Made by a program: the position numbers and the translations under genes. From Chelatococcus asaccharovorans (GTDB lineage Bacteria; Pseudomonadota; Alphaproteobacteria; Rhizobiales; Beijerinckiaceae), in NCBI RefSeq assembly GCF_003201475.1, contig NZ_QJJK01000016.1, forward strand, positions 45,657 to 109,656: a stretch of DNA of 64,000 bases. Reading direction: 5' to 3'. Positions 1 to 9,545 of this stretch are shown in pieces; within the stretch, counting starts at the first letter, position 1, and every line of letters starts with the position of its first letter. Under the pieces are notes generated by a model. It was not told where the DNA came from. It saw only the letters and a program-made list of their open reading frames with translations, and searched no databases.

Positions 1-1199
1 TTCTCGCCCGCCTTCACGCGGATCGAGAAATCCCGGTAGAGCGGGGTCGGATGGGTGCCATAGCGGAAGGTCACATGGTCGAAGACGATCTCGCCGCGCG
101 TGATGTCAGCCGGGCGAGCGCCGGGTCGGTCCGCCACGCCGATCGGTACCTCGTGCAGTTTCACCATCTCCTCCATCTCGTTCACCGAACGTTGGAGATG
201 GTGGATATGCATGCCGACATCGCGCAGATGGCCCTGCACGATGAAGAACAGCGTGAGCACGAAGGTGATGTCGCCGGGGCTTGCCGCACCGCGCTGCCAC
301 AGAACAAGCGCCGAGGCCAGCATGGCGGCCTGCATGCTGACCATCATCAGGCCTTGCAGCCACAAGTTCGTCACGGAGCGGTTCCACGTGCGCGCGGTGC
401 GGTCGCGCCATTTGGAGATGACGCGCGCGAGCTTTGTCTCTTCGCGCCGTTCCGCGCCGAAGGCCTTGACCACTGCGTTGCAGGTCACCGCATCGGCCAG
501 GGCGCCGCCGAGCTTGGTGTCCCAGGCATTCGACAGCGCTGCGGCCGGGAAGACATAGCCCACCGCCGTGGCGCAGGTCACGACGATGAAGACGAGCGAG
601 CCAAATCCGATAACAAGGCCCATCACCGGCCAGATGGAGCCGAGCAGCAGCGTCGCGCCGACCAGGGTGACCGCGGAGGACAACAAGGCGATGAGGACCG
701 TGTCGCTCAGGAGATCGAGCGCGCCCATACCACGGCTGATCTTGCGCACGGTGGAGCCGGCGAAGCTGTTGGCGTACCAGTCGGTCGACAGCCGCTGCAC
801 GCGTGCGAAGGTCTCGGTCGCCATGTCGCCCATGATGCGCAGGGTGAGCTTGACGATGTTCATCATCACGAACTGACGCAGGATGACCGCGCCGAGGCTG
901 AGCGCCAGCAGGGTGCTGAAGTCCGTCCATGCGGCATTGATGGTCGTCTGGCTGTCGAAGGAGCCCCGCGCGATGGCATCGACGAGCCTGCCCGCGAAAT
1001 AGGGCGTGAGCACTTCTGCTGCGGTCGCCAGGATGCCGAATAGGATGATCGCGCTGACGCGCCCCCGCTGGGCCGCCCAATGGGCGCCCGTGAAGCGAAA
1101 CACCGATATGACAGTGTCGGCGCGAAGATCTATGGGTTTGCGCCGGAGACAGCGCCGGGCGCGGCGCAGAGCGCGCGCAGCCTCTTGAACGGTCGACAT
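1..1199 (-). CDS. ABC exporter, fused permease-ATPase (3' end beyond window)
   Basis: Read from an ATG at 1199 on the - strand, the frame stays open to the left edge (about 399 codons seen). The first half is a hydrophobic exporter transmembrane domain: after a basic N-terminus come segments such as AIILFGILATAAEVLTPYF, then the typical GDMATETFARVQRLS loop. The last visible residues, GEIVFDHVTFRYG, are the start of a nucleotide-binding domain, so the Walker A motif lies just outside the window. This is the layout of type I half-transporter exporters (MsbA/lipid A, glucan or multidrug type). The substrate cannot be told. A long open frame on the opposite strand here is a codon-bias shadow. 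Confidence 0.85.
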   Translation of the reverse strand, partial: MSTVQEAARALRRARRCLRRKPIDLRADTVISVFRFTGAHWAAQRGRVSAIILFGILATAAEVLTPYFAGRLVDAIARGSFDSQTTINAAWTDFSTLLALSLGAVILRQFVMMNIVKLTLRIMGDMATETFARVQRLSTDWYANSFAGSTVRKISRGMGALDLLSDTVLIALLSSAVTLVGATLLLGSIWPVMGLVIGFGSLVFIVVTCATAVGYVFPAAALSNAWDTKLGGALADAVTCNAVVKAFGAERREETKLARVISKWRDRTARTWNRSVTNLWLQGLMMVSMQAAMLASALVLWQRGAASPGDITFVLTLFFIVQGHLRDVGMHIHHLQRSVNEMEEMVKLHEVPIGVADRPGARPADITRGEIVFDHVTFRYGTHPTPLYRDFSIRVKAGE

Positions 1200-1629
1200 T
1201 GCAGGATCTCACAAGATAGCAGGCGGCAGTGTTGCACCAGGGGGTGCTGCCGGATCAGGTCTTCGGCAAGAAGAGGCACGATGACGACGCCCGACAGGGC
1301 CGTCGGTCAACGTGGCATTGGTGCCGAGCTAATGATGTGAGCTGCGTTTTCCATAATGGCCGTTTGGTGACACAAGACACGGCTCACTTCAAGCGCAAAG
1401 ATAGCGTCGCTCGCTGTTTCGTCGGGCGGCTGGTGTATTTACAACGCTCTTCCAGCCTATTTGACTCTGGTGGTGAGTATTGCAAACACTGCTGATGAGT
1501 CTCTCAATATACGTGAACAGTAAGCGGCTCAGTTGGTTGCATCCAGCGGCAACCGTCGCCCTCAAGGTTGACGATATCTGCGATTGATGGAGCGGTTCTG
1601 AAGCGGCGGTACGCCACACGGGAGCGATC
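1200..1629. other. intergenic region between divergent genes
   Basis: About 430 bases between the start of the exporter (- strand) and the GNAT gene (+ strand). It should carry both promoters. I see no recognisable gene, RNA or repeat. The stretch around 1320-1540 is less GC-rich than its surroundings. Confidence 0.5.
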
Positions 1630-2130
1630 ATGCACATCAGAGACGAAGCGCCGGGGGACGAGCCGGCCATTCATGCGGTTGTCGAGCAGGCCTTCCGCAG
1701 CGCGCCACACAGCAGCGGGACCGAGGCTCATATCGTCGATGCCTTGCGTGCCGCCGACGCGCTGACCGTTTCGCTCGTCGCCGTGGAAGACGGGGCGGTA
1801 TGCGGTCACGTCGCCTTTTCGCCGGTGACGGTCGATGGTGCGGCGGTCGGCTGGCACGGGCTTGGTCCTCTCGCCGTGCATCCGCGCCGCCAGCGCCAAG
1901 GCATGGGCTCGCAACTCGTCCTGGAGGGCCTGGCGCGCCTGCGAACCGTTGGCGGCCAGGGCTGCGTCGTGCTGGGAGACCCGCTCTATTACGGTCGCTT
2001 CGGCTTTCGAGCGAGGGCGGAGTTGACCCTGGCCGGTGTTCCGGCCGCCTATTTCCAGGCGCTGCCCTTCACGACGCCAATGCCGGAAGGGTCGGTCGAC
2101 TATCACGCGGCGTTCGCAGCTGGGGCGTGA
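1630..2130 (+). CDS. GNAT family N-acetyltransferase
   Basis: A 166-residue protein of normal GNAT length. The acetyl-CoA binding signature is visible around residues 85-98 (LAVHPRRQRQGMGSQL, the R/QxxGxG/A loop), followed by an alpha helix and a GDPLYYGRFGF segment typical of the YhbS-like subgroup. It probably transfers acetyl from acetyl-CoA to a small molecule or protein amine; the acceptor is not predictable. The ATG is preceded by a GGAG site (gggagcgatc). It sits upstream of a drug-efflux operon but is separated from it by a likely operator, so it is probably transcribed separately. Confidence 0.85.
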   Translation: MHIRDEAPGDEPAIHAVVEQAFRSAPHSSGTEAHIVDALRAADALTVSLVAVEDGAVCGHVAFSPVTVDGAAVGWHGLGPLAVHPRRQRQGMGSQLVLEGLARLRTVGGQGCVVLGDPLYYGRFGFRARAELTLAGVPAAYFQALPFTTPMPEGSVDYHAAFAAGA

Positions 2131-2190
2131 CCGCCTCTGCACCATGAGCGCGCGGCGTCTTGTCTCTTGTCGGCGCACGTGCGATCTTTT

Positions 2191-2220
2191 ATATAGCTAT
2201 GCATATAATAGCTATCTATA
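2191..2220. promoter_or_regulatory. candidate MarR operator
   Basis: The self-complementary octamer ATAGCTAT occurs twice, at 2193-2200 and 2208-2215, in an AT-rich island inside GC-rich DNA, just upstream of the marR-like gene. A dyad of this size at an autoregulated marR promoter is the usual layout. Binding is inferred. The position also argues that translation starts at 2238 and not at an upstream start codon inside the operator. Confidence 0.45.
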
Positions 2221-2237
2221 GATTGGTTTCCCAGGCT

Positions 2238-2711
2238 ATGAAATCTGAACTCGGCGCCGCCTTCACGTTCGAGCTCGCGACAGCCGGTCGCAAGATGCGC
2301 AAGCTCTTCGACCGCTATGTGCGTGAGCGCGGACTGACCTTGCCCCGCGCGCGCGCCCTGTTGTTGCTGGCTCAGGAGCGCTCCTGGAACCAAACGGAAC
2401 TCGCGGATGCCCTCGAAATCGAGCATCCCTCGGTGGTCAGGCTGCTCGACGGCCTTGAACGTCAGGGGTTGATCACCCGATCCGCCGTGGCCGGGGATCG
2501 CCGTGCCAAGCAGATCGAACTGACCATCGCCGCGCAGGCCCAGGTTCGCGACCTCGAGGAACTGACCGAGCGGCTGCGCACCACTTTGCTGCAGGGGATC
2601 GATGCCGCCTCGCTGGCGGTGGCCCTCAGTACGCTGCAACGGGTCGTGGCCAACGCCGAGCAGGCTGCCGCCATGCGGCGGGAGGAGGAAGCCAATGTCG
2701 GTCACGGCTGA
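2238..2711 (+). CDS. MarR family transcriptional regulator
   Basis: A 157-residue winged helix-turn-helix protein. The DNA-binding region (residues about 35-95) reads LPRARALLLLAQERSWNQTELADALEIEHPSVVRLLDGLERQGLI and continues into the wing (RSAVAGDRRAKQIELT), typical of MarR/SlyA repressors. The start at MKSELG was chosen because an upstream in-frame start would lie within the ATAGCTAT repeats. The stop overlaps the start of the MFS gene at 2695, so the two are translationally coupled. By family precedent it represses its own operon until a toxic ligand binds. Confidence 0.85.
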   Translation: MKSELGAAFTFELATAGRKMRKLFDRYVRERGLTLPRARALLLLAQERSWNQTELADALEIEHPSVVRLLDGLERQGLITRSAVAGDRRAKQIELTIAAQAQVRDLEELTERLRTTLLQGIDAASLAVALSTLQRVVANAEQAAAMRREEEANVGHG

Positions 2712-4302
2712 GCAGGTCGCGACGCCGCACCCGCTGACCGTCGCCGGCCGCGCGGCCGTCTTCATGGCCGCCTCGACGCTGCTGTGGCTGACGCAGGGGC
2801 TCGGCATGAACCTGGTGGCAGCCAACACGCCACAGATTCAGGGATCTCTCGGTGCCACACTGACGGAAACAAACTGGCTGATCGCTGCCTATATGGCGCC
2901 GAATGTCAGCCTTACCCTCCTGTTGACGAAGATCAGGACGCAGTTTGGTCTGCGCCGTTTCACCGAGATCAGCATCGTCATGTTCGTGCTGACGTCGCTG
3001 CTGCATCTCTTCATCTACGATCTGTGGTCGGCCTTGCCGGTGCGTTTCCTGGCAGGCGCGGCCGCGGCCCCCATATCGACCCTTGGCTTCCTCTATATGC
3101 TGGAGGCCTTCCCGCCCGCGAAGAAGATGAGCTGGGGCTTGAGCCTGGCGTTGATGCTCTCGAGCGCGACGCCGACGATCGCGCGGCTCATCTCGCCCTA
3201 TCTGCTGGATTTAGGCCAATGGCGGCATCTCTATCTGATGGAGATCGGCCTCGCGCTCATCGCATTGCCGATCGTCTATCTGTTGCCACTGACCCCGATT
3301 CCGCACGCCAAGGTCTTGCACTGGAAGGATTTCATCACCTATCCGCTGATTGCCCTGGGCTTCGGGCTGCTCGCGGTCGTGCTGACTGTCGGCCGCTACT
3401 ATTGGTGGTTCGAGGCGCCGTGGATCGGTGTCGCGCTTGCGGTGGCCGTGATGGCGATCGCTTGCGCCGCGGCCATCGAGATCAATCGCGATACGCCGCT
3501 CATCAATATCCGTTGGCTGACGAGTCCCGAGATCCTCCATCTCACGCTGACATTGCTCGTCTTCCGAATGGTCCTCACCGAGCAGACATCAGGCGCGCTG
3601 GCGCTGTTCCAGGGGCTGGGCCTCTTCAATGAGCAGAGCCGGCATCTGTATCTCGTCGTTCTCGCGGCATCCGTCACGGGGGGGCTGGTTTGCGGCGCAA
3701 CGCTCAAGATCGAGCGCGTGCACCTCCTGCATGCGGTCGCGCTCTCCTGCATCGCGGTCGGCGCTTATATGGACGGCCACGCGACGAGCCTGACGCGACC
3801 TGGAAACATGTATGTCAGTCAGGCGCTGATCGCGTTCGGAGGTGCATTGTTCTTGCCGCCGGCTTTGCTCGCCGGCCTGATGAAGACCATGAAGCAGGGG
3901 CCGACGTTCATCACCAGCTTCCTTGTCGTGTTTCTGTTCACCCAGAGCCTTGGCGGGCTGATCGGCTCGGCTGCGTTCGGATCGTTCATCATCATCCGCG
4001 AGAAGTTTCACTCGGCGCATCTTGTCGAGCGCATCGTGATGACGGACCCGCAGGTGACCGAGCGCGTGCGCCAGCTCGCCGGCGCTTTCGGCAAAGTCCT
4101 CACGGACGGCCAGCTCCTCAATGCGGAGGGATTGGCGACATTGTCCCAGCAGGTCACGCTCCAGGCGACCGTGCTGGCTTATAACGACGCCTTTCTCCTC
4201 ATCTCAGCCCTCGCCGCGATCGCCTTCATGGTGGTCGTCGTCCAGATGGGGCTCTCCTCTGTCCGCGGCTGGCTTACGACTCGCCGCGCCGCTCAAGCCT
4301 GA
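2695..4302 (+). CDS. MFS multidrug efflux permease, DHA2 (EmrB-like)
   Basis: A 535-residue integral membrane protein with about 14 hydrophobic segments, the size and topology of DHA2 drug:H+ antiporters. The N-terminal region (AANTPQIQGSLGATLTETNW) matches the start of EmrB/FarB-type permeases. The ATG at 2695 follows a strong gggaggagg site and overlaps the marR 3' end; a longer upstream extension in the same frame is rejected. A non-membrane stretch at residues about 450-495 is unusually polar for the family. With the HlyD protein downstream it should form an inner-membrane/periplasm efflux unit. The substrate is unknown. Confidence 0.85.
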   Translation: MSVTAEQVATPHPLTVAGRAAVFMAASTLLWLTQGLGMNLVAANTPQIQGSLGATLTETNWLIAAYMAPNVSLTLLLTKIRTQFGLRRFTEISIVMFVLTSLLHLFIYDLWSALPVRFLAGAAAAPISTLGFLYMLEAFPPAKKMSWGLSLALMLSSATPTIARLISPYLLDLGQWRHLYLMEIGLALIALPIVYLLPLTPIPHAKVLHWKDFITYPLIALGFGLLAVVLTVGRYYWWFEAPWIGVALAVAVMAIACAAAIEINRDTPLINIRWLTSPEILHLTLTLLVFRMVLTEQTSGALALFQGLGLFNEQSRHLYLVVLAASVTGGLVCGATLKIERVHLLHAVALSCIAVGAYMDGHATSLTRPGNMYVSQALIAFGGALFLPPALLAGLMKTMKQGPTFITSFLVVFLFTQSLGGLIGSAAFGSFIIIREKFHSAHLVERIVMTDPQVTERVRQLAGAFGKVLTDGQLLNAEGLATLSQQVTLQATVLAYNDAFLLISALAAIAFMVVVVQMGLSSVRGWLTTRRAAQA

Positions 4303-4330
4303 CACTACGGATCGAGAAATTTAGAAGATC

Positions 4331-5458
4331 ATGTCCACGTCACACGTCATTCGGGCCAGTGCCGCCATCACTATTGGCATCGTTGGTGCCTTGCTGATCC
4401 TTCAATCCTGGCAGCTGCCACCGTTTCACGGTTCGGTCGAGACCACGGAGAACGCCTATGTGCGCGGCAAGGTCACGACGCTGAGCCCGCAGGTCACGGG
4501 CTATGTGGTTGCCGTCAATGCGCGGGACTATCAGAATGTCCATGCCGGTGACGTCATCGTCCAGATCGATGACCGCATCTATCGACAGAAATTGAAGCAG
4601 GCGGAGGCGACGCTCGCGATGAAACGGGCGGCGCTGCAGAATTCCGAGCAGAGCCAGCGCGCCGCCGAGGCGCGTATCCGTTCAAGCGAGGCGCAGGTGA
4701 CAAGCGCCAACGCGGCCCTCGACGTCGCACGATCGAATGCAGAGCGCGTCGAGGCCCTTCTGCCGCGCGGCGCGACGACCCAGAGCGCCGCGGACCAGGC
4801 GCATGGCACGCTCGCCCAGGCGCAGGCAACGCTGCATCAGGCGGAATCCGCGGTGGACGTGGCCCGTCAGGATCTGCAGTCGATCATTGTCAACCGGGAT
4901 TCGCTGAAGGCGGAGATCGACAATGCCGTGGCGGCGGTCGAACTCGCCAAGATCGATCTGGCCAACACGCATATCGTCGCTCCGGCCGACGGACAGCTCG
5001 GCGAGGTCGGTGCCCGCCTGGGACAATATGTTTCGGTGGGCACGCAGCTCGCGGCGCTGGTTCCCGAGCAGGTCTGGGTTGTTGCAAACTTCAAGGAAAC
5101 ACAGCTGTCTGGCATGAAGATCGGCCAGCCCGTCACCTTCACGGTGGATGCCCTGCAGGGCGAGACGCTGACGGGTCACATCGAGCAGTTCTCCCCTGCG
5201 GCGGGTTCCGAATTCGCTGTGCTCAAGGCTGACAATGCCACCGGCAATTTCACCAAGGTGACGCAGCGGCTGCCCGTGCGCATCGCAATCGATCCCGGCC
5301 AGCCGCTGACCAAACGGCTGGCGCCGGGCATGTCGGTCGTCGTTTCAGTCGATACCGCCACAAAAGCCGCGGCGGCAGCTACGCCCGCGTCGCCCCAGCC
5401 CGCCGATCCAGATCACGCTCCCGCCGGGAAGCCCGTTGCAGAGCGCCGATCGAGCTAG
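4331..5458 (+). CDS. HlyD/EmrA-type periplasmic adaptor of efflux pump
   Basis: A 375-residue membrane fusion protein. One N-terminal anchor (AAITIGIVGALLILQSW, residues about 11-28) is followed by a biotinyl-lipoyl-like half (NAYVRGKVTTLSPQVTGYV), a long alpha-helical hairpin rich in Ala/Gln/Glu (residues about 85-195), the second lipoyl half (HIVAPADGQLGEVGARLGQ) and a beta-barrel domain. The C-terminus is Ala/Pro-rich. It lies 28 bases after the MFS gene and would link that permease to an outer-membrane channel. No outer-membrane factor gene is nearby, so a TolC-like protein must come from elsewhere. Confidence 0.88.
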   Translation: MSTSHVIRASAAITIGIVGALLILQSWQLPPFHGSVETTENAYVRGKVTTLSPQVTGYVVAVNARDYQNVHAGDVIVQIDDRIYRQKLKQAEATLAMKRAALQNSEQSQRAAEARIRSSEAQVTSANAALDVARSNAERVEALLPRGATTQSAADQAHGTLAQAQATLHQAESAVDVARQDLQSIIVNRDSLKAEIDNAVAAVELAKIDLANTHIVAPADGQLGEVGARLGQYVSVGTQLAALVPEQVWVVANFKETQLSGMKIGQPVTFTVDALQGETLTGHIEQFSPAAGSEFAVLKADNATGNFTKVTQRLPVRIAIDPGQPLTKRLAPGMSVVVSVDTATKAAAAATPASPQPADPDHAPAGKPVAERRSS

Positions 5459-5533
5459 TGGTTCGTGTCGAGCATCTGCATCCAAATTATGTCGGGCCCG
5501 GGGCCGACATCGCGCGGGCACCGAATGTCAAAT

Positions 5534-6271
5534 TCATTCCACGAGCTGGACCTTGGCAGCAATGGCCGCGCCCGCGGTCAACCGGTCCTTGCTGCCGATG
5601 AGATGCACCCGCATGGCGGTACGCGCATCTTCGGGAGCCTTGCCCTCGATGGCGGCGAGGATGGCCGCGTGTTCCTGGTTGAGGTGCTTGAGATAGTCCT
5701 CCCGGTTGGCGCCGGTGATCTTGAAGGTCTCGAATTTGGTGCGCGGGATGAGCAACTCGCCGAGGTAGTTGAAAAGCTGCAGGAAATGAACATTTCCGGA
5801 GGCCTCCGCGATGCTGCGGTGGAAGGCGAGATCCGCCTGGATGGCATCCTCCCCGGCTTCCGTGGCCTCGACCATCGCCGTCATGGCCTTGCGCATCTGC
5901 CGGAGATGTTTCTCGTCGCGCCGGCCGGCTGCAAGCCCGGCCGCCTCCACCTCGAGCGCGACCCGCAGTTCGAGAACAGCGATGGCCTCATTGACCAGTT
6001 TCAGGTCGGGATCGTCGATGACGAAGGAGCGCAGCGGCACCTGGCGCTGCACGAAGACGCCGACGCCCTGGCGGGTCGAGACAAGTCCGCCGGCTTTCAG
6101 ATTGGCGATGGCTTCGCGCACCACCGTGCGGCTGACGCCGAACTCCTCGATCAGGTCCTGCTCGGTGGGGAGTTTTTCGCCCCGCGGATAGTCGCCGGCC
6201 TGGATACGTTGGCGCATGATCGTGACGATCTGCTCCGACAGGCTTCCCCGGCGAAATTCTATTCTCGGCAT
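5534..6271 (-). CDS. FadR-type GntR family regulator
   Basis: A 245-residue protein with an N-terminal GntR winged helix (residues about 5-70: SLSEQIVTIMRQRIQ, GEKLPTEQDLIEEFGVSR, TVVREAIANLKAGGLV, STRQGVGVFV) and a C-terminal FCD ligand domain rich in helices with the metal-binding type pattern ADLAFHRSIAEASGN. The start at MPRIEF was chosen because the winged helix begins directly after it. It converges with the efflux operon and is back-to-back with the diguanylate cyclase gene. FCD regulators usually sense small carboxylic acids; its target is not evident here. Confidence 0.85.
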   Translation of the reverse strand: MPRIEFRRGSLSEQIVTIMRQRIQAGDYPRGEKLPTEQDLIEEFGVSRTVVREAIANLKAGGLVSTRQGVGVFVQRQVPLRSFVIDDPDLKLVNEAIAVLELRVALEVEAAGLAAGRRDEKHLRQMRKAMTAMVEATEAGEDAIQADLAFHRSIAEASGNVHFLQLFNYLGELLIPRTKFETFKITGANREDYLKHLNQEHAAILAAIEGKAPEDARTAMRVHLIGSKDRLTAGAAIAAKVQLVE

Positions 6272-6467
6272 GATATGTGTCTCGCCCTGTCCACGTCCTA
6301 TGCCGCTCCCACGGGTTCGCCTGCAATCGCCGGACATCATACAAGCAATTGCCGGTCATGCCAGATCGGATCGCGGCGGGCGTCCGGCCGTTCAATGGCC
6401 TGGGGTCTGGCCACGCGCCGCTGATTCGCATAGAACAGACAATGGAGCGGGGGTGGCAGGTTGCGTT

Positions 6468-7649
6468 ATGAGCGGGGTGTGGTTCCTTAGCCTGTTGAAT
6501 CCGATCATAGCCTCGGTATTCGCCTTCGTTTTTCTGGCGCTATGGTTTCATCAACGCGCGCGGCGCTATATCCTTGGTATCGTTGCTGCCGCCTTGCTCT
6601 ATGTCGCCGGATGTACCGTCCAGCTTTCAAAATTTCCAGCTGACGTTGGCTATAATGCAGCGGTGTCTGCCACTCTTTATTCAGCAAGCATTTATTTGCT
6701 GTTTGCAGGAATTTTCAAAAGAAAGAATATTACGGATGGGTATTTACTACTAGCTGCTATTATTGTTTCCATAATTGGCGCGATTATATATTTCTATTTT
6801 GTAGTGAATAATCTATATATGCGAGTCTATGTCCTGAATTTCGGATTCGGGACCCTGTTTCTGATCGCGGCCTATCGCCTCTGGCGTGCAGGCGCGGCCG
6901 GGGTGGGTGACCGCATCCTGTTCTGGGTCATTCTCGCGTCTGGCATCCAGTTCTTCCCCCGGACTGTTCTTGCGCTCGAAGTGTTCGATCGCGGGCTTCT
7001 TCCGCGCGAATTCGGCCATTCGATCTTCTGGCTGTGGCTCAATTTCTCCCTGGTCATCGTCATCATCGGCCTCGCGCTCGCGGTCTTGACGGCGGTGGTT
7101 CTGGACATCATCGACGACCTGAAGAAGGACGGCAGCACCGACCTTATGACGGGTTTGCTCAACCGCCGCGGGTTCGAGGAACGGGCGGGCCTCATGCTGG
7201 CCGGTGCAGGCACGGGGCCGATCAGCATGGTCTATTGTGATATCGATCACTTCAAGGCGATCAATGATGCCCATGGCCATGCGGCCGGGGACGGGGTGAT
7301 CAAGGAATTCGCCGTGCTGCTTGCGGCCGAGATGCGTGCGGATGATATCGCCGGCCGCATCGGAGGCGAGGAATTCGCCATCCTGTTGCCCGACGCCGAT
7401 ATCGACGGGGCAAGAGCCTTCTCCGAGCGGGTGCGCCGCAATCTGGAGCGCAGCCGCTTCGAGGGCCTGCAGGAGCATCAAGGGGTCACGGCGAGCTTCG
7501 GAATCGCCACCCGGAATGGGCAGGAACATTTGCACGACCTCACGCGCCGTGCCGACAAGATGCTCTATGTGGCCAAGCGGAGCGGGCGAAACTGCGTCCG
7601 GCCCCAGGAGAATACGGTGGTCGATCTCCGTTCGCAGGCCAAGGCTTGA
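6468..7649 (+). CDS. membrane-bound diguanylate cyclase (GGDEF domain)
   Basis: A 393-residue protein. The first ~210 residues contain about six to seven hydrophobic helices with no recognised sensor family. A GGDEF domain follows (residues about 220-380) with DIDHFKAINDAHGHAAGD, the active-site motif GGEEF at 299-303, and an inhibitory-site RxxD (RADD, 290-293) exactly five residues before it. It should make cyclic di-GMP at the inner membrane with product inhibition. Start at 6468 (MSGVWF) directly precedes the first membrane helix. The part encoding the middle helices (about 6640-6840) is markedly AT-rich compared with all neighbours. Confidence 0.88.
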   Translation: MSGVWFLSLLNPIIASVFAFVFLALWFHQRARRYILGIVAAALLYVAGCTVQLSKFPADVGYNAAVSATLYSASIYLLFAGIFKRKNITDGYLLLAAIIVSIIGAIIYFYFVVNNLYMRVYVLNFGFGTLFLIAAYRLWRAGAAGVGDRILFWVILASGIQFFPRTVLALEVFDRGLLPREFGHSIFWLWLNFSLVIVIIGLALAVLTAVVLDIIDDLKKDGSTDLMTGLLNRRGFEERAGLMLAGAGTGPISMVYCDIDHFKAINDAHGHAAGDGVIKEFAVLLAAEMRADDIAGRIGGEEFAILLPDADIDGARAFSERVRRNLERSRFEGLQEHQGVTASFGIATRNGQEHLHDLTRRADKMLYVAKRSGRNCVRPQENTVVDLRSQAKA

Positions 7650-7688
7650 TGCCGCACGCCGGCCGCCTCGTAGGGGCGCGGAAGCCGC

Positions 7689-8396
7689 TCAGACGACCTT
7701 GACCGTGATATCGCCGACGCCGTCGACATGCCCTGTCATCACGTCGCCCCTGGCCACCGCGCCGACCCCGGCCGGCGTGCCGGAGAAGATGAGATCGCCG
7801 GGAGCCAGCGTGAACAGGCCGGAGAGATAGGCGATCGCCTCGGGGACCTTCCAGATCATCTGGTTGAGGTCGCCGGTCTGGCGGCGCTCACCGTTGACGT
7901 CGAGCCAGATGGCGCCGGCGGCGGGATGGCCGATCAGCGAAGCGGGGACGATCGTGCTGCAGGGGGCGGAATGCTCGAAAGCCTTCCCGACCTCCCACGG
8001 CCGGCCGAGATCCTTGGCTTTGCCCTGCAGGTCACGCCGGGTCATGTCGAGGCCGACGGCATAGCCGAAGACATGGTCGAGCGCCCGCTCGACCGGAATA
8101 TCGTGCCCGCCCTGGCCGAGCGCGACGACCATCTCGATCTCGAAATGGACGTCCTCCGACTGGGACGGATAGGGAAAGCCCGCGTCGGGCAACAGCACGT
8201 TATCCGGATTCTTCTGGAAGAAGAACGGCGGCTCCTTGTTCGGGTCGTGGCCCATCTCGATGGCGTGGGCGGCAAAGTTGCGGCCGATGCAATAGATCCG
8301 GCGGACGGGGAAGCGCGCTTCGGTGCCCTTCACAGGCAGCGTCGGAATGGCCGGCGGCGTGACGACGTAACGGTTTGCGGGCGAGGTTTCGACCAT
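7689..8396 (-). CDS. fumarylacetoacetate hydrolase family protein
   Basis: A 235-residue FAH-fold protein. The family core is clear: [17 protein letters not shown] (residues about 33-49), metal ligands in the FEIEM motif (E86 and E88), [14 protein letters not shown], and the C-terminal [16 protein letters not shown]. Members act on C-C bonds of acylpyruvates or isomerise hydroxydienoates; the length and motifs resemble acylpyruvase/fumarylpyruvate hydrolase types. The start [10 protein letters not shown] was preferred over an upstream in-frame start that would add an atypical 20 residues. It lies just downstream of tsaD on the same strand with a 68-base gap. Confidence 0.85.
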   Translation of the reverse strand: MVETSPANRYVVTPPAIPTLPVKGTEARFPVRRIYCIGRNFAAHAIEMGHDPNKEPPFFFQKNPDNVLLPDAGFPYPSQSEDVHFEIEMVVALGQGGHDIPVERALDHVFGYAVGLDMTRRDLQGKAKDLGRPWEVGKAFEHSAPCSTIVPASLIGHPAAGAIWLDVNGERRQTGDLNQMIWKVPEAIAYLSGLFTLAPGDLIFSGTPAGVGAVARGDVMTGHVDGVGDITVKVV

Positions 8397-8464
8397 GGAT
8401 CGCGTCCTTGATTGCAGGAGAGACGGGCAGGGGACCACTGGAGCCGACGCCGCCATCCAGAGAC

Positions 8465-9502
8465 CTACGCGCGCATGGAATCGAGGGGCCAGCGGGCGCG
8501 CGCCGGTGCGGTGAGATCATCGGTGAGGTCGAGCCTGAGCCGTTCGAGGCCCGCCCAGGCGATCATCGCCGCGTTGTCCGTGCACAGCGCCGGTGGCGGT
8601 GTGACGAGGCGCAGGCCCGCCTCCGCCGCGAAGCGTTGCAGCGCGGCTCTAATCATCTGGTTGGCGGCAACGCCGCCCGCGACGACGAGCGCTGTCGGGT
8701 TTCCGGCCGCCGCGTGGAAGGCGCGCAACGCCACGCGGCTGCGGTCGACGATCACATCGACCACCGCAGCCTGAAACGAGGCACAGAGATCGGCGACGTC
8801 GGTCGCGCTGAGCGGCGCGATGCGCTCAGCTTCCAGGCGCACCGCCGTCTTCAGGCCGGAGAGCGAAAAATCCGGCACGTCCCGCCGCAGCATCGGCCGC
8901 GGCAGATTGAAGCGCTCGGGGTCGCCGCGCAGGGCTTCTTTTTCGACCTCGGGGCCGCCGGGATAGGGCAGGCCGAGCATCTTCGCCGTCTTGTCGAAGG
9001 CCTCGCCGATGGCATCGTCGATCGTTGTGCCAAGCCGGATGTAGTCACCAACGCCGCGGACGCAGACGAGTTGGGTGTGACCGCCCGAGGCGAGGAGCAG
9101 GAGATAGGGAAAGGCAACCGAATCGGTCAGACGGGCGGTGAGGGCGTGGCCTTCCAGATGGTTGACGGCGATGAACGGCTTGCCCGCGACAAGCGCGAGC
9201 GCCTTGGCGGCCGTCAGCCCCACGATGACGCCGCCAATAAGCCCTGGACCGGCGGCGGCTGCGATGCCGTCCATATCGGAGAGATCGAGGCCGGCCCGCG
9301 CGAGCGCCCGCGCGACCAGCAGGTCAAGCGATTCCACATGGGCGCGTGCGGCGATTTCCGGCACCACGCCGCCATAGGCGGCATGTTCAGCGATCTGGCT
9401 GAGGACTTCATTGGCCAGGATATGGCCGCGCCCTTCGCCATCGCATGAGACGACGGCGGCCGCCGTCTCGTCGCAAGTCGTCTCCAAACCGAGTATACGC
9501 AT
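8465..9502 (-). CDS. tsaD: tRNA N6-adenosine threonylcarbamoyltransferase
   Basis: A 345-residue protein of the Kae1/TsaD family, which transfers the threonylcarbamoyl group to A37 of ANN-decoding tRNAs together with TsaB and TsaE. It opens with [18 protein letters not shown], has the metal-binding [12 protein letters not shown] segment (residues about 48-60), [16 protein letters not shown] and the [11 protein letters not shown] motif, and ends with the conserved [12 protein letters not shown] region. The start codon at 9502 gives the canonical N-terminus. The gene is divergent from hemC, a common alphaproteobacterial arrangement. Confidence 0.97.
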   Translation of the reverse strand: MRILGLETTCDETAAAVVSCDGEGRGHILANEVLSQIAEHAAYGGVVPEIAARAHVESLDLLVARALARAGLDLSDMDGIAAAAGPGLIGGVIVGLTAAKALALVAGKPFIAVNHLEGHALTARLTDSVAFPYLLLLASGGHTQLVCVRGVGDYIRLGTTIDDAIGEAFDKTAKMLGLPYPGGPEVEKEALRGDPERFNLPRPMLRRDVPDFSLSGLKTAVRLEAERIAPLSATDVADLCASFQAAVVDVIVDRSRVALRAFHAAAGNPTALVVAGGVAANQMIRAALQRFAAEAGLRLVTPPPALCTDNAAMIAWAGLERLRLDLTDDLTAPARARWPLDSMRA

Positions 9503-9545
9503 GGTCACCAAAGCGGGTCGCGTATCCCGCATCGTTGTTTCGGAA

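Noticed and set aside
51..1043. Long open frame on the + strand at the left edge
   Set aside because: It is antisense to the ABC exporter, has no domain and a His/Arg/Ala-rich composition typical of a GC-rich shadow.
2602..2694. Longer N-terminus for the MFS permease
   Set aside because: It would overlap most of the end of marR and adds residues with no family match; ATG 2695 has a strong ribosome site.
5488..5514. GTCGG...CCGAC hairpin between convergent genes as a terminator
   Set aside because: The stem is short and no T-run follows on either strand.
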